This document shows positions 1-10,753 of a stretch of DNA of 64,000 nucleotides, piece by piece; the first letter of the stretch is position 1, and the number at the start of each line of letters is the position of its first letter. Location of the stretch: positions 992,001-1,056,000 of the forward strand of contig JAUTXW010000066.1 of the NCBI GenBank assembly GCA_030620095.1, given 5' to 3'. The stretch comes from Kuschelorhynchus macadamiae. Taxonomy: Eukaryota; Arthropoda; Insecta; Coleoptera; Curculionidae. Both the position numbers and the translations under genes were made by a program. The notes beneath the pieces were generated by a model, which was not told the origin of the DNA, did not search any database, and worked only from the letters and a program-made list of their open reading frames with translations.

Positions 1-1388
1 GAACATGTGCAGCTGAGTGTTGTAATATGGCTACTTCATTTTTTATGTTTTTAGAAGAAATTTATAATTTTTTTTCAGCTTCCACACATAGGTGGCAAAT
101 AATGACAGAAGAACTCAATAAAATTCCCAAAGCTCTCGTTCCAAAAAAATTATCTGTTACTCGATGGTCTGCTCGCGCGGATTCTAGTAGGGCAATTATT
201 TTAGGATTTTCTGGGTTTAAAAAGTCATTAGAAGTTATCGAAAATGATATTACATAACCAAATAATTCAAAAGTTCAGGCAAAAGGAATTAAAAATCGGT
301 TCGAAGAATTGGAAGTTGGGATTTTGTTAAAATTATGGGACGATATTTTAACAGAGTTTAATAAGGTTAGTAAATCATTACAAGCTACTGAACTCGATGT
401 TTCCTTAGCAGTCAATTTGTATGATTCATTAATTAAACATGTTTTACAACAACGCGAACGTTTTGCATATTACGAAGAGTGTGGCAAAAAACTTACAAAC
501 TGTTCCACATACAAATACGATAATAAAAGAAAAAAAAACAGAAAACTACAATTTGACGAACAAAAAGAGGGTGAAGTTGAATTCAGTGGTAGAGATAATA
601 TGCTCATAAATACTTTCTATGTTATAATCGATAACATTCTTGCGGAACTCAGGGGTCGACAAACTGCTTATCTTAACGTTTCAAATATGTTTGGGTTTTT
701 ATATCTAGAAAATTATTCAGAAGAGAATATTATAATACAGGCAAATTTACTCCAGCAGCACTATCCAAACGATTTAGATCAAAGTTTAGGAGCCGAATGT
801 ATTCGCTTTAAATATTTTATCTCCGAAATTAATTCGGGAATTACCAATCCAAGGGAAATGTTAAAATTTATAAGACAAGAGAAATTAACGTGTAGTTTTC
901 CAAACGTAGATATTGCATTGAGGATATTTTTATCCATGGCAGTAACTAACTGCAGTGGGGAGAGATCATTCTCTACATTAGAAAAGGTAAAAAGTCATAA
1001 GAGAAATTCATTAGGTGATGAAAAAACTAATCAACTTTCTTTATTGGCGATAGAACACGATCTTCTCAATAAAATTCCAAACGAAAATATTATTGAAAGT
1101 TTTGCAACCCAAAAATCACGAAAACGAGCATTTATTTAAGTACATATCACCACGTATTTATATTTTTTTTTTAACGAAAATGTTTTAGGCTAATGTTTTT
1201 ATATATTTATTGATTTTTGATGTGTTTTGAATAAAGTTATTATTATATACTTTTAGAAACTACCTAGTTTTATTACAAATTTTACGTTATCAAAAAAAAA
1301 ATTCTACCATAAAATATTCTAAATGTTCTGATTAGGGGCCCTAGGTAATTTTTAGCCTAGGGCCTCTTCAAACGCTAATCCGGCCCTG
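1..1388 (+). mobile_element. hAT DNA transposon, right end
   Basis: Right end of the hAT element whose transposase is at 3-1139. The terminal inverted repeat is 1375-1388 (CTAATCCGGCCCTG), whose reverse complement CAGGGCCGGATTAG is a typical terminus of ZMYM1-type hATs. Just inside it, 1334-1365 forms a hairpin (GGGGCCCTAGG...CCTAGGGCC). The left end and target duplication are outside the window. Confidence 0.75.
3..1139 (+). pseudogene. hAT transposase, ZMYM1/DUF4371 type, 3' part
   Basis: The frame is already open at the left edge (residues AECCNMATSFF, then YNFFSASTHRW), so the N-terminus lies outside the window. These residues match the middle of ZMYM1-like hAT transposases found in many copies in insects. 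An in-frame TAA at 255-257 interrupts it, and the same frame then continues to the TAA at 1137-1139. The C-terminal part (about 903-1085, with MAVTNCSGERSFSTL and KTNQLSLLAIEHDLL) is the hAT dimerisation domain. The protein would cut and join the element's terminal inverted repeats in the nucleus. One nonsense codon with little other damage suggests fairly recent death. Family assignment is from motif recognition. Confidence 0.85.
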
Positions 1389-1393
1389 AAAAA

Positions 1394-1807
1394 GCACAAA
1401 AAATTGCGAAGAATCTAGAAGTTGATGGTTTTAAAGGATCAAATGGATAGTTGGAGAAGTTCTGTCAGCGTCATAATATCTCTTTCAAATCCATCTGTAG
1501 CGCAGCAGCGGCTGTAGACTAAATTCAGGTAACTGATTAGCGGATGATATTATGTGCTATTATCAAACACTACGCACCGAGAGACATTTATAACGCCGAT
1601 GAAACAGGGCTCTTTACCCGCGCCTTGCCAAATAAAACGTTTTCTTTAAAAGGCGAAACATGTGCTGGCGGGAAAGCGTCCAACGAGACACTCACTATTT
1701 TACTTCGCTCCGCTATGAACGGAGAAAAAGAAAATACACTGGTGATTGGAAAAAGTAAAAAACCTCTTTGTTTTAAAGGATCAAGAGTGGAGAAATTGCC
1801 ACTTTAA
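1394..1807 (+). pseudogene. Tigger/pogo-like transposase relic
   Basis: A single frame from 1394 reads like the end of a CENP-B-type DNA-binding domain (FKGSN-stop-LEKFCQRHNISF) and then, from 1544, the start of a DDE_1 core (IYNADETGLFTRALPNKTFS, where the D of NADETG is the first catalytic residue). Three in-frame stops are visible: TAG at 1448-1450 where Trp is expected, then a TAA and a TAG between 1517 and 1543. Only the first catalytic residue survives and no termini were found. It starts immediately after the hAT terminus. This is a dead fragment of a Tc1/mariner-superfamily (pogo branch) element. Confidence 0.7.
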
Positions 1808-2289
1808 TGGTACTAGCGAATTTTGTCATCCATGGAGTATTCTGAATCTACCGACCAATCGGGAAATCCATAAATATTAATTTTATGGTATTAGGTTAGT
1901 CATTGTAGGATTAATATTAAAATGAATATTTAAAGCTTTGCTAGTTGTAATAATTTCTAATATAAAGGCTACTGGAGATATAAAGTGATTATAATTATCC
2001 ACATTGGTAAATCTTGACGGGATGCGATTATTTAGTTAATAGTTTTCATGTGTAAAAAAAGCCAAAACTGGGAGAAAGAAGTCTTTTCCAAAAAAAATTA
2101 ATGCAAAGGGGAAAATGTTGAAAAAAGTCATATTAAAAAAAAAAACTGATTCTCAAAAAGAACGATATGGGAAATTTATTTTTCTTTAATAACACAGGCT
2201 TTAAGTATCCACTCAAAGTCAAAATAATTTCAGATTTGTAAATTCCCGCTATTGGCAGGGGCAAAAAATACAATTTTTTTAGCCAGTTG
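1808..2289. other. AT-rich non-coding stretch
   Basis: No open frame, repeat terminus or RNA signature could be recognised here. It separates the Tigger relic from M1. Confidence 0.5.
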
Positions 2290-2689
2290 TACAGGGTGTC
2301 CCGGATAAGAATGAACTTTACAGGAATCTCGTAAACTAGAAGAGATGCAGAGATGTTTAAATTAGAAAAAAGTTGTGCTCCACTGAACTCTACAAGATGA
2401 CGTTTTCAGATTTGGAATATTCCGAATACTTCCGAAGAAATTAAGAAAAAACGAAAACTCGCAATTTCGTTTTTATTTTTTTCTGGTTCTATTTTCAAAA
2501 ATATTGGAAACAAATTCTACATTTTCATTGTCACTTTTTCTCCTCTACAAGATGGCGTCATTGGATTTCGAATCCGACGTTTCGTTTTTTCACAAGTGCT
2601 TTATTTTTTTAAATAGTCGAAAAAAATTGTTGTGTGCTTAATAAGCTCTATTTTTCATTTTAAATTCAATGACATATCACATTTTGCAT

Positions 2690-2731
2690 TTATTCGACGT
2701 TTCGGACTCAAAAACCCATCATCAGTGATAT
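2690..2731 (-). ncRNA. Hammerhead-like core in M1 left arm (weak)
   Basis: On the minus strand CTGATGA (2725-2719) is followed by a short GGG/TCC hairpin and then GAAACGTC (2703-2696). This is the order of conserved boxes in a hammerhead ribozyme. The bases that should form helix I pair poorly. The mirror copy in the right arm (4653-4681) has CTAATGA, which breaks the core. The blocks resemble Penelope-element ends, so they may be remnants carried in the arm. Confidence 0.25.
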
Positions 2732-3122
2732 TCGATGATTGATTTAGATGATTCCGCAAAAACGAAACGCCAGAACAAAAATCTGATTAGTTTATCTTGT
2801 CGAGAAGAAAAAGTTGCTATGGTAACGCAAAATTTATTTTGATCTAGCTCTTACCGTAGACTTTAAAAAAATTAATAATTATTTTATTTGTGTTGGTATG
2901 AGGTGTGATAATAGTATTTAAAGCGATAATATGAATAAAGTTGTTTTTTTTATTAAAGCAATTTACATCAACAACAATTATTATTATTAATGTTAATACA
3001 ATAATAAAGTTCTAAAAACTTAACCTACAAAATAATACCACATTTTTGAACTTATCTAATTTAGATGTGAAGCATTGTATTAGTATTAACTTACATAAAA
3101 ACTTAATATTAACTAAATACAA

Positions 3123-4204
3123 TTAACGTTTTTTCTTATTTTCAAAAATGCCGCCCTCATTTTCTAAACATAAGTAGGAACAATAAACAATTTCGTTCAT
3201 TACATTTTCTAGCATTTCCGGTGTTATTTATCGGATGGATTCTCGTACTGCGGCTTTCAATTCTTCAATATCTTGAAATGTTTGCCAATAAACGTCATCT
3301 TTCAGATACCCCTAAAGGAAAAAGTCCAGGGGTGTAAGGTCTGGTGACCGAGGAGGGCAGCTAATTGGACCACGAGTAGCAATTAAATTATTTCCGAATC
3401 GATTTCTTAAATAATCCATGTTGAGTCTTGAATTGTGAGGGGGAGCCCCATCTTGTTGGAACCACATGTTATGGGTTAAGTTTAAAGGCAAGTCATCCAT
3501 GCCTCCTCAATTTCGTTTCTTAGGAACTGACCATACCTTTCGGAATTGAGGGTTCCTTCAAAAAATAATGGTCCAATGATGCGGTTTCCCAAAATACCAC
3601 ACCAAACATTTATTCCAAACCGATTCTGGTGTTTGGATGTGCGGAATCGGTTTTCATTTTTTGTTGACCAATAATGTCTATTTTTTCTATTAAATAAACC
3701 ATTGTTAGATAAATAAGTTTCATCGGTCCAAAGAATCTGGTGTGGAAATTGGGGATTTTCATCGCATTTTCGTGTGAACCACTCACAGAAAGTAGTTCTA
3801 CGTTCTTCATCTCCAGGATGCAAAGCATGGCAGATACGGTATTTATAAGGATGATATTTCTCTTTACGCAGGATTCTATGTGCAATGGTTTTTGGCACTT
3901 CTTGCTCTTTCTCGATGGTACGGAGTCCTATATTATCATCTTCTTCTACAGCGAGCAAAACTCGCATTACTTGGTCAGGGTTTTGCGATTTTTTACGATG
4001 ACACACTGGCTTTTCAAAAACGCCATGTTCTTTTAAGTTTGTCACTAACCTTTTGAAAATGGATCGGCCTGGTTGACGCCGTTCGGGGTATTTTTGAAGA
4101 TAACGCATTTCTGCTTGCGCGCAATTTTGATGACTTTCAATGTAACATGTAATCATATCAAATTTAACTTCATTGGAATAATGTGTGCCATTTTTACAAT
4201 ACAA
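3123..4204 (-). pseudogene. DD41D mariner transposase (M1), broken
   Basis: Starts at 4204. Residues 1-60 are a DUF4817-type helix-turn-helix (the YLQKYPERRQPGRSIF region) and the catalytic core follows. The first aspartate is D161 in QILWTDET, the second is in WFQQDGAPPH, and the third is in SPDLTPLDFFL, 41 residues after the second. A frameshift near 3500 separates the first 240 residues from the rest. After DFFL a TAG replaces the Trp codon of the usual LWG, and another in-frame TAA follows before the natural end near 3123 (GGIFEN region). All three catalytic residues remain but the frame is broken, so the copy is dead. Confidence 0.85.
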
Positions 4205-5098
4205 TATTTTAAAAAAAATAAGTACTCAAATACTAACAAGAATGCAAAAGTGACAGATATCCAAGGTATTCATAGTAACCAAGCCAAACAATTGCAAATA
4301 TTGTCGAATTTCAAAGCCGCCTGTGAATAATTGGAAATTATTTTGTACATACTGGAGCAAACCAAATATTTATTGTTATTAATTGAACCCAAACAGATAG
4401 ATAAAAATAAATTTCTTGCTTCCATAGCAGCTTTTTCTTCTCGATAATTTTATTCATATTATCGCTTTAAATACTATTATCACACCTGATACCAACATAA
4501 ATAAAATAATTATTAATTTTTTTAAAGTCTACGGTAAGATCTAGATCAAAATAAATTTTGCGTTACCATAGCAACTTATTCTTCTCGACAAAATAAACTA
4601 ATCAGATTTTTGTTCCGGCGTTTCGTTTTTGCGGAATCATCATCGAATATCACTAATGATGGTTTTTTGAGTCCGAAACGTCAAATAAATGCAAAGTGCG
4701 ATATGCTATTGAATTTAGAACGAAAAATAGAGCTTATTAAGCACACAACAATTTTTTTCGACTATTTAAAAAAATAAAGTTGATGGTGGTTGTGGAGAAA
4801 CGAAACGTCGGATTCGAAATCCAATGATGCCAACTTGTAGAGGAGAAAAAGTGACAACGAAAATGTAAAATTTGTTTTCCAATATTTTTAAAAATAGAAC
4901 CAGAAAAAAATAAAAACGAAATCGCCAGTTTTCGGTTTTTTTCTTAATTTCTTCGGAAGTACTCGCAATGTTCCAAATCCGAAAACGTCATCTTGTAGAG
5001 TTCAGTAGAGCGCAACTTTTTTCTAATTTAAACATCTCTGCATCTCTGCTAGTTTACGAGATTCCTGTAGACTTCATTCTTATCCGGGACACCCTGTA

Positions 5099-6589
5099 TA
5101 GATAAAGTCAAAGCATGTCGTAAAATTCAAATGCACAAAAATTTTTGTAAAATAAAAAAAAACGTTCGCAAAGAAACCTTTGTTTAAGAGACCTGCCGTT
5201 TAAATTACTGAAGTTTAATTTGAATAAATTGCATAGTAATTTTGAATACTTCTTTTGTACTAACAATATTTATTGGTTGTTGTGCTTCGAATATAAAATA
5301 ATCGTTATTAATAAGTCGTTATTCAAATAGAGCAAATATCCTTATTATCCAAAAATCCACATATTTTAAACCCACGGTTCATAACGCCAAAAGGATGTTT
5401 AAGTTAATTAAAACAGACACACTACCTCATTTTCGCAAATAAAATTTCAATTTTAATTTGAGCAGAATGACCTGTATGTTTAGACGGAACATTAACATTT
5501 TTGAGTTATTTGATTCATATCCGTTAATACGCACTATACAGAGTAAGCAAACATCAGGGAAACTATAAATATACCAGAATGCAAATATGTCACGCGCTTA
5601 TATTACACAGATTATTGCATTTTAATAATCTCAAAACGAAGCTGATCTATTCAAAATAAAAATAAAAACTAGACAATATTCCGTCCTAGGAGTTTTTAAT
5701 AGGTAAAGTGCTATTTCCAAATTTGACCTATTTACCACTATTATATTAACAAAACACATAATTTACCTAAATGTTTTATTATTAAATAAAAAATAAACAA
5801 ACTTTAAAACTTAAAAACATATTAAAATCATTTAACTCGTTTTAGGAAAACCATATTAGTGCTTTTAAACCCAGGTATACTTATACGATAAAATAAAACA
5901 GAGAAGAAAAGTCTAAAGGAATCAAATCAGGTGACCGAGGTGGCCACTTAATATAACTTTCTTGCAGTTCACCTTTCGCGAAAAAGCACCTTTAAGTAAG
6001 GGCATCGCGTAGGTTGGAGGAGCAGCATGTTGTTGGATAATGAACTTTATATGTAAAAAAATAAATGGCTTCTGCCATTTTAACTTAGTTAAAATTTTAC
6101 TTGGTTTTTATCAATATTTTACTCTTAAAATGCGTTTTTACACTAGTATATCTAAAAATATTTTAATAATGTAAGTGTATTAAGTACTTCGCGAATTTAC
6201 CAAGCATTCGTGAAAACTCATTATCCATTGTAAAATTTCACAAAACTGTCGTAGTTTTACCCGACGCGACGTAGCAGATAACACTGGCCAGAAGCCAGAG
6301 CAAAATAAAAGAAGAAGACCTTTTAACATCCAACCTCACATTTACGCTTCTATTATCCTTATCCAATCCATTAATCGTTTCTAATCGTTTGGCGGTGCAT
6401 AGTTAGTTTTAGGTTTAAAGTGCTTCAGTGCTCGTTTTAGCATAAATAACATAAATATCCTGTAGATGTCTTAAAAGGAAAATAATCGTGTGGTAGCTTA
6501 GTAGTTTTTGGGTTTTTTTTTTAGGTAAGAATTAAGAAATGTTATGTGTCCATATACTATAAGATTACTATAAAAAGGTTTGTTCTTAA
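5099..6589. other. Non-coding AT-rich DNA around the transposase relic
   Basis: Apart from the relic at 5902-6046 I see no coding frame, terminal repeat or RNA gene. A slightly GC-richer patch at 6260-6330 is unassigned. Confidence 0.4.
5902..6046 (-). pseudogene. DD41D transposase relic
   Basis: The minus strand contains WPPRSPDLIPLDFS, the third-aspartate block of DD41D transposases. It is preceded by a decayed second-aspartate block reading IQQHAAPPTYAM, where the catalytic Asp has become His. The expected spacing is kept only with a frame change. Nothing recognisable extends further on either side and no termini were found. It is an old fragment. Confidence 0.6.
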
Positions 6590-6656
6590 TAATTTTAGTT
6601 ATCTAACATAGAACAAAAACTTTCACGGCTTTGGTCAAATAAGAAATCTTGTTTTT

Positions 6657-7760
6657 TTGCGATTTGACCGTGTCAAATTGGAACTACTAACCGACGTTTC
6701 GCCTTCGATTCGACGTTTCGCCTTCGCAGCGATAAAAAACTTAAATGATGAAGCAAACATTCTGGTCCTTCCAGCAGATAATGGCCATGCCACAGTCATC
6801 ATGAACAAAAGCGAATACCTGGAAAAGGTAACTCAACTTTTGGACAACAACACCTATAAGGTCATGCTGGCAGACCCTACAAGTGGAATAGTAAAACGCA
6901 TCCAGCCTATCACCAGCGGAAAAGAAATCACTAAAACGAAGCAGCTCCAAGGTTCCCAGGTTCTACGGTCTTTCCAAGATACACAAGAACAATGTAGCAC
7001 TTCAACCGATAGTCAGTGCTTTAGACTCACCCACATACGCACAAACTAGGTAAATATCTTTCAAATTTGCTTAATTTATTTACTGGAAAAACAAATTCTT
7101 TTATAAAAAACGCTGCACATTTCGTGGAAAAACTTCAAGCAATCCAGTTGGATCCCGAAGATATTTTGGTCAGTTTCGATGTAGAATCACTATACACAAA
7201 TGTTCCTATCAACGACTCAATTTCCATTATATCAAATATATTGGATCATAATAATCTTGATAAGAACTTAATAGACCTAGTGCAAGTTTGTCTTACAACT
7301 ACTTATTTCATTTTTCAAGGAACTTTTTATACAGAAACTTCAGGGGCAGCTATGGGATCTCCTCTGTCACCTGTGGTAGCGGCTATCTTTATGGAAGCCT
7401 TTAAGGATATTGCTCTAACATCCGCTCCACTAAAACCAAAACACTGGTTCAGATATGTAGATGATACTTTTGTTGTTTGGTCTCATGGACAGGATAATCT
7501 CCTCACACTTCTGGGCCACCTTGAATTGAAACTAATGGAACGATTCCCTTTCTAGATGTATCTGTTAGGACAATCCGTGTATAGAAAACCGATGCATACA
7601 AATAGATACTTAAATACCAATTCCCACCACCATCCAACACAGAAGAAACCACTAGTTTTTATAGCTATTTCGAGTTCTGATCAAGTTCTTAGGGAGAATG
7701 GCTATTGCACTGAAGATATTACGCGTTCAATTAAAATATATAGTAATCCAACTCTGGCAA
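6657..7760 (+). pseudogene. Penelope reverse transcriptase (P1), broken
   Basis: Motifs in order: an N-terminal block ILVLPADNGHATVIMN (about 6757-6804), YGLSKIHK (about 6970), LVSFDVESLYTNVP (7165-7206), SGAAMGSPLSPVVA (about 7340-7380) and the catalytic YVDDTFVVW (about 7456-7482). Penelope enzymes copy RNA directly at a nick. The frame changes near 6955, again near 7050 where a TAA follows the TYAQTR block, and again near 7550 where the expected PFLDV appears in another frame. At least three lesions make it non-functional. Similarity to P2 (33592-33822) shows they are the same family. Confidence 0.85.
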
Positions 7761-8233
7761 AGGAGAATAATGAAGAGTCACCGTTAGGTAGTGTTCTTTT
7801 CGATAAACATGACACTACGGACAAAATAAGACGATTACTTCGGCGGTCCAACATACGTACAATCTTCAATACACATAAGAAAATTAGACACTGCTTGCGA
7901 TCCCCGAAAGATATTGTACCTTTTCAAACAGAAGGAGTATATAAAATCCCTTGCTCCTGTGGAGAAATGTATGTGGGAGAAACAGAACGCTCAATATCAA
8001 CTAGACTTAAGGAACATGAAAGATGTATTAGAAAGAAACAAATTGTTCAATCTGTATTTGAAACCAAAGTTCAAGCATCGGTTCCAGAATTTTATAAACA
8101 AAAAATTAGAGAGTCTCTTGAAATTTTTAAACATACAAAACATTTCAATAGAGATACGTGTTACGGTCTACATTACACGTGGAAACCGATCTTAACACAT
8201 AATCACACTTCGGCGAGCACAAGTCGGGTATAA
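7760..8233 (+). pseudogene. GIY-YIG endonuclease domain (P1)
   Basis: C-terminal half of the P1 polyprotein, open from 7556 to 8233. The block GVYKIPCSCGEMYVGETER (about 7937-7993) has the GVY...YVG pair of a GIY-YIG nuclease, followed by RLKEHERC. In canonical Penelope elements this domain nicks the target DNA. The domain looks well preserved, but it is cut off from an intact reverse transcriptase by upstream frameshifts. P2 has lost the same catalytic block through deletion. Confidence 0.75.
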
Positions 8234-8288
8234 AAGCCCGCCTGAATCTCTTCGAGCTCATTCAATGTTCAGATCTCGTAAAGTAAAA

Positions 8289-8331
8289 ATCCCTGATGAT
8301 GCCTCGTGCAATCGAAAGCGAAACGTCGGAT
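8289..8331 (+). ncRNA. Putative minimal hammerhead ribozyme, P1 3' end
   Basis: ATCC (8289-8292), CTGATGA (8293-8299), a hairpin with a UCG/CGA pairing, GAAACGTC (8320-8327), then GGAT (8328-8331). The outer ATCC and GGAT are complementary and form helix I. A-C/G-U gives a two-pair helix III, and the conserved CUGANGA and GAAA boxes are in place. Hammerheads with very short helix III are known from Penelope-like elements. Cleavage would fall after GTC. This is a structural reading, not a tested ribozyme. Confidence 0.55.
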
Positions 8332-8381
8332 AGTAATTCTAATTTGTCACTAAGAACCATGATTTGTAATTTTAGTTATCT

Positions 8382-8811
8382 TCTGTTTTTTTGTTGTTTT
8401 GTACCATAAAATATATTTTTTAAAAGGAAATTGTTTTTTTTTTCAAATAAGCCAAACCTATCTAGTTTTGTTTTTAACATATTATTTTATGGTTTTTTTA
8501 AAAGCCATCTTTATTTTCGAGCTGTATATTTAGCACAATTATTATTTAAGTATGTTACAAATGCAGAATTAGAAGCATAAAGTAGCATTTTTGTAGCAAC
8601 AACTTCTGCCATTCAACTGAAAGGCCTACGTTATAACGCGTTTGCGAATTTATTTAGTGTCATTAAAAAATAAACGGAAACGTATTGTTTATGAGCTTTA
8701 AGTTAGCGCAATTTTAACATAAGCTTTATTATTTTCAGTTTGGCAAATCTACTTTATTAATTTATATAAAGTAATGTTCTTTTCTATAATTTACCTGCCA
8801 AAGCAGGTATA
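8382..8811. other. Non-coding DNA between P1 and M2
   Basis: AT-rich and without recognisable frames, terminal repeats or RNA genes. Confidence 0.4.
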
Positions 8812-8937
8812 TACAGTGTGTATCAGCCAAATGGAATAAATTCGATAATAAATAAATGGGGGCGTGTTCGGAAAAACGCTTGGACCCGTCGATTGGTATT
8901 TTTAGTTGCTCATTTTCTCCAATAAAAACTTTTTATA

Positions 8938-10753
8938 CAGGGTGTGTCCTGTAACAGTGGTCAATGCCAACTTTCTTATTTCAAATGCAACACCCCGGAT
9001 ATTATTTAATTTTTGGATTCTTCAGGAGTTTCTAAACATATTTTATGTTCAATGTCCTATACCTATCTTCAACTATTTCGGCAATATTAAGTGTTTTCAA
9101 ATTTATTTTTATTTTATTTATTTCGGATTTATTATTATTCATGAAAGTGGCTCTGGTTACTGAACTATTTATTTGATTACAAAAATTCGCTACAACACAC
9201 TCAATACTTATTTACCATTTAGGTCTTCATATTAAGAATGTAAGCAAAAACCATTTTAGCGTTCCTTTTTATTGATATGGAACAAAAAGAGCCAGTTTTG
9301 TTTACTTTTAAGTTTTGTTTACTTTTGTGTAAAATGCCTGGCCTTTCTCTTTGCAAGACAGTAGTTGTCAGTGTCAGTCTCATAGTCTTTTGAATTTCGT
9401 TAACTGCATAATACCTAATATCAGAAAAATGGTTCATTTAACAGAAATGCATAAAATAACAATTCTACAAATGATTGGTTATGGAGATAACACACGAACA
9501 CAAGTGAAAGTTGCTCGCTTATTTCATGAAAAATTTCCAAATTTGCCGCATATATCCCAAGGGACAATTAGTAAAATAGAAAAGCAGTTTCGCGAGCTTG
9601 GACATGTGAGGCAGATAAAAAAAGCAGCTGCCAATTCAATAAATGATGATACTAAATTAGATATTATGCTTAAGTTTGAGGAAAACTCACATATTTCTAG
9701 TCGACAAGCCGCCGCAATGTTCGATATTAGCCATTCGTCGATTATTCGAACATTAAAAGAAAATAAAATGCATCCCTATAAAGTGATACCAACTCAGGAG
9801 CTCATGGAAGACGATTATGATAGGAGAACTTATTTTTGTGAACAAATGATGGCTATGTTAGATAACAATGTTATTCAATTAGAACATGTTTTGTTTTCGG
9901 ATGAGTGCACCTTTACACTTCACGGTCATGTAAATCGTCAAAATTGCCGCTATTGGTCTAGGGAAAATCCTCACTGGATCAGCGAAGAACATACTCAATA
10001 TCCTGAAAAGGTTAATGTTTGGGCAGGAATTGTTAGGGATCATATCATAGGCCCCTTTTTCATTGACGGCAATTTGAATGGCGATAATTATTTAGCACTG
10101 CTCCAAAATAATGTCGTGCCAACTTTGACAAATTTGTATCCGGATCCAGCAAACCCACAAGTTCCAGCGAATATGATATGGTTTCAGCAAGATGGAGCAC
10201 CGCCCCATTACCAAATTAATGTCCGGCAGTACCTCAACGGAATATTTCCAAATCGGTGGATAGGGAGACGAGGATCGATAGAATGGCCAGCGCGATCCCC
10301 TGATCTGACGCCATTAGACTTTTTCTTATGGGGACATATTAAAAATGTTGTATACAAAACTAAACCCCTCGACTTAGCTGACTTAAGAAGACGAATAACG
10401 CTTGCGATTAGATCGGTCACGCCTGAGATGCTAAATAACGTTAGAAGAAATTTCTATTTAAGATTAGGAATTTGCCAAGACGTTCGCGGCGAGCATATTC
10501 AACAGTTCCTAAACTAACTTTTTACTTTTGTTTATACATTATGAAGAAATAAATCATTTTATTTTTTTAATCTTAATTTTTGCAATAAATTTGAAAACAC
10601 TTAATATTGCCGAAATGGTTGAAGATAGGTATAGGACATTGAACATAAAATATGTTTAGAATCTCCTAAAGAATCCAAAAATTAAATAATATCCGGGGTG
10701 TTGCATTTGAAATAAGAAAGTTGGCATTGACCACTGTTACAGGACACACCCTG
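8938..10753 (+). mobile_element. M2, complete DD41D mariner
   Basis: Begins CAGGGTGTGTCCTGTAAC and ends with its complement, with TA at 8936-8937 and 10754-10755. The inverted arms are about 169 bp (8938-9106 and 10585-10753) with only about three mismatches. An uninterrupted transposase lies between them. This is the best-preserved mobile element in the window and a candidate for recent or current activity. Confidence 0.9.
9429..10517 (+). CDS. DD41D mariner transposase (M2), intact
   Basis: 362 codons from ATG 9429 (MVHLTEMHKITILQM) to TAA 10515-10517. The frame stays open upstream to 9351, but I chose 9429 because the other copies start at the equivalent place. Residues about 1-60 are the DUF4817-type helix-turn-helix, about 75-115 a second DNA-binding helical region, and about 150-305 the catalytic core. 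The three aspartates are D158 (FSDECTF), D255 (FQQDGAPPHY) and D297 (LTPLDFFLWG), with 41 residues between the last two. It would bind the inverted arms and move the element into TA. No stop or frameshift is seen. No intron or promoter could be assigned. Confidence 0.9.
   Translation: MVHLTEMHKITILQMIGYGDNTRTQVKVARLFHEKFPNLPHISQGTISKIEKQFRELGHVRQIKKAAANSINDDTKLDIMLKFEENSHISSRQAAAMFDISHSSIIRTLKENKMHPYKVIPTQELMEDDYDRRTYFCEQMMAMLDNNVIQLEHVLFSDECTFTLHGHVNRQNCRYWSRENPHWISEEHTQYPEKVNVWAGIVRDHIIGPFFIDGNLNGDNYLALLQNNVVPTLTNLYPDPANPQVPANMIWFQQDGAPPHYQINVRQYLNGIFPNRWIGRRGSIEWPARSPDLTPLDFFLWGHIKNVVYKTKPLDLADLRRRITLAIRSVTPEMLNNVRRNFYLRLGICQDVRGEHIQQFLN

Larger units (their letters stand above)
2292..5096 (-). 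mobile_element. M1, DD41D mariner with 650-bp inverted arms
   Basis: Begins CAGGGTGTCCCGGATAAG and ends with its complement, with TA on both sides (2290-2291 and 5097-5098). The inverted arms run about 2292-2940 and 4449-5096. They match closely apart from scattered substitutions, which is far longer than the roughly 30-bp repeats of classical mariners. The transposase lies on the minus strand between them. Each arm also carries CGACGTTTCG blocks that resemble Penelope-element termini. Confidence 0.85.
6605..8366 (+). mobile_element. P1, Penelope-like retroelement
   Basis: Flanked by a perfect 15-bp direct repeat, TAATTTTAGTTATCT, at 6590-6604 and 8367-8381, read as its target-site duplication. 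It contains a Penelope reverse transcriptase, a GIY-YIG endonuclease domain and, at the ends, inverted copies of a terminal block (CCGACGTTTCG near 6690, CGAAACGTCGG near 8320). The 3' end ends early compared with the fuller termini of P3 at 59.4-59.65 kb. It is 5'-truncated and broken, but its boundaries are clear. Confidence 0.85.

Noticed and set aside
3740..4330. Plus-strand open frames opposite the M1 transposase
   Set aside because: They are antisense shadows of the transposase and arm, without recognisable domains.
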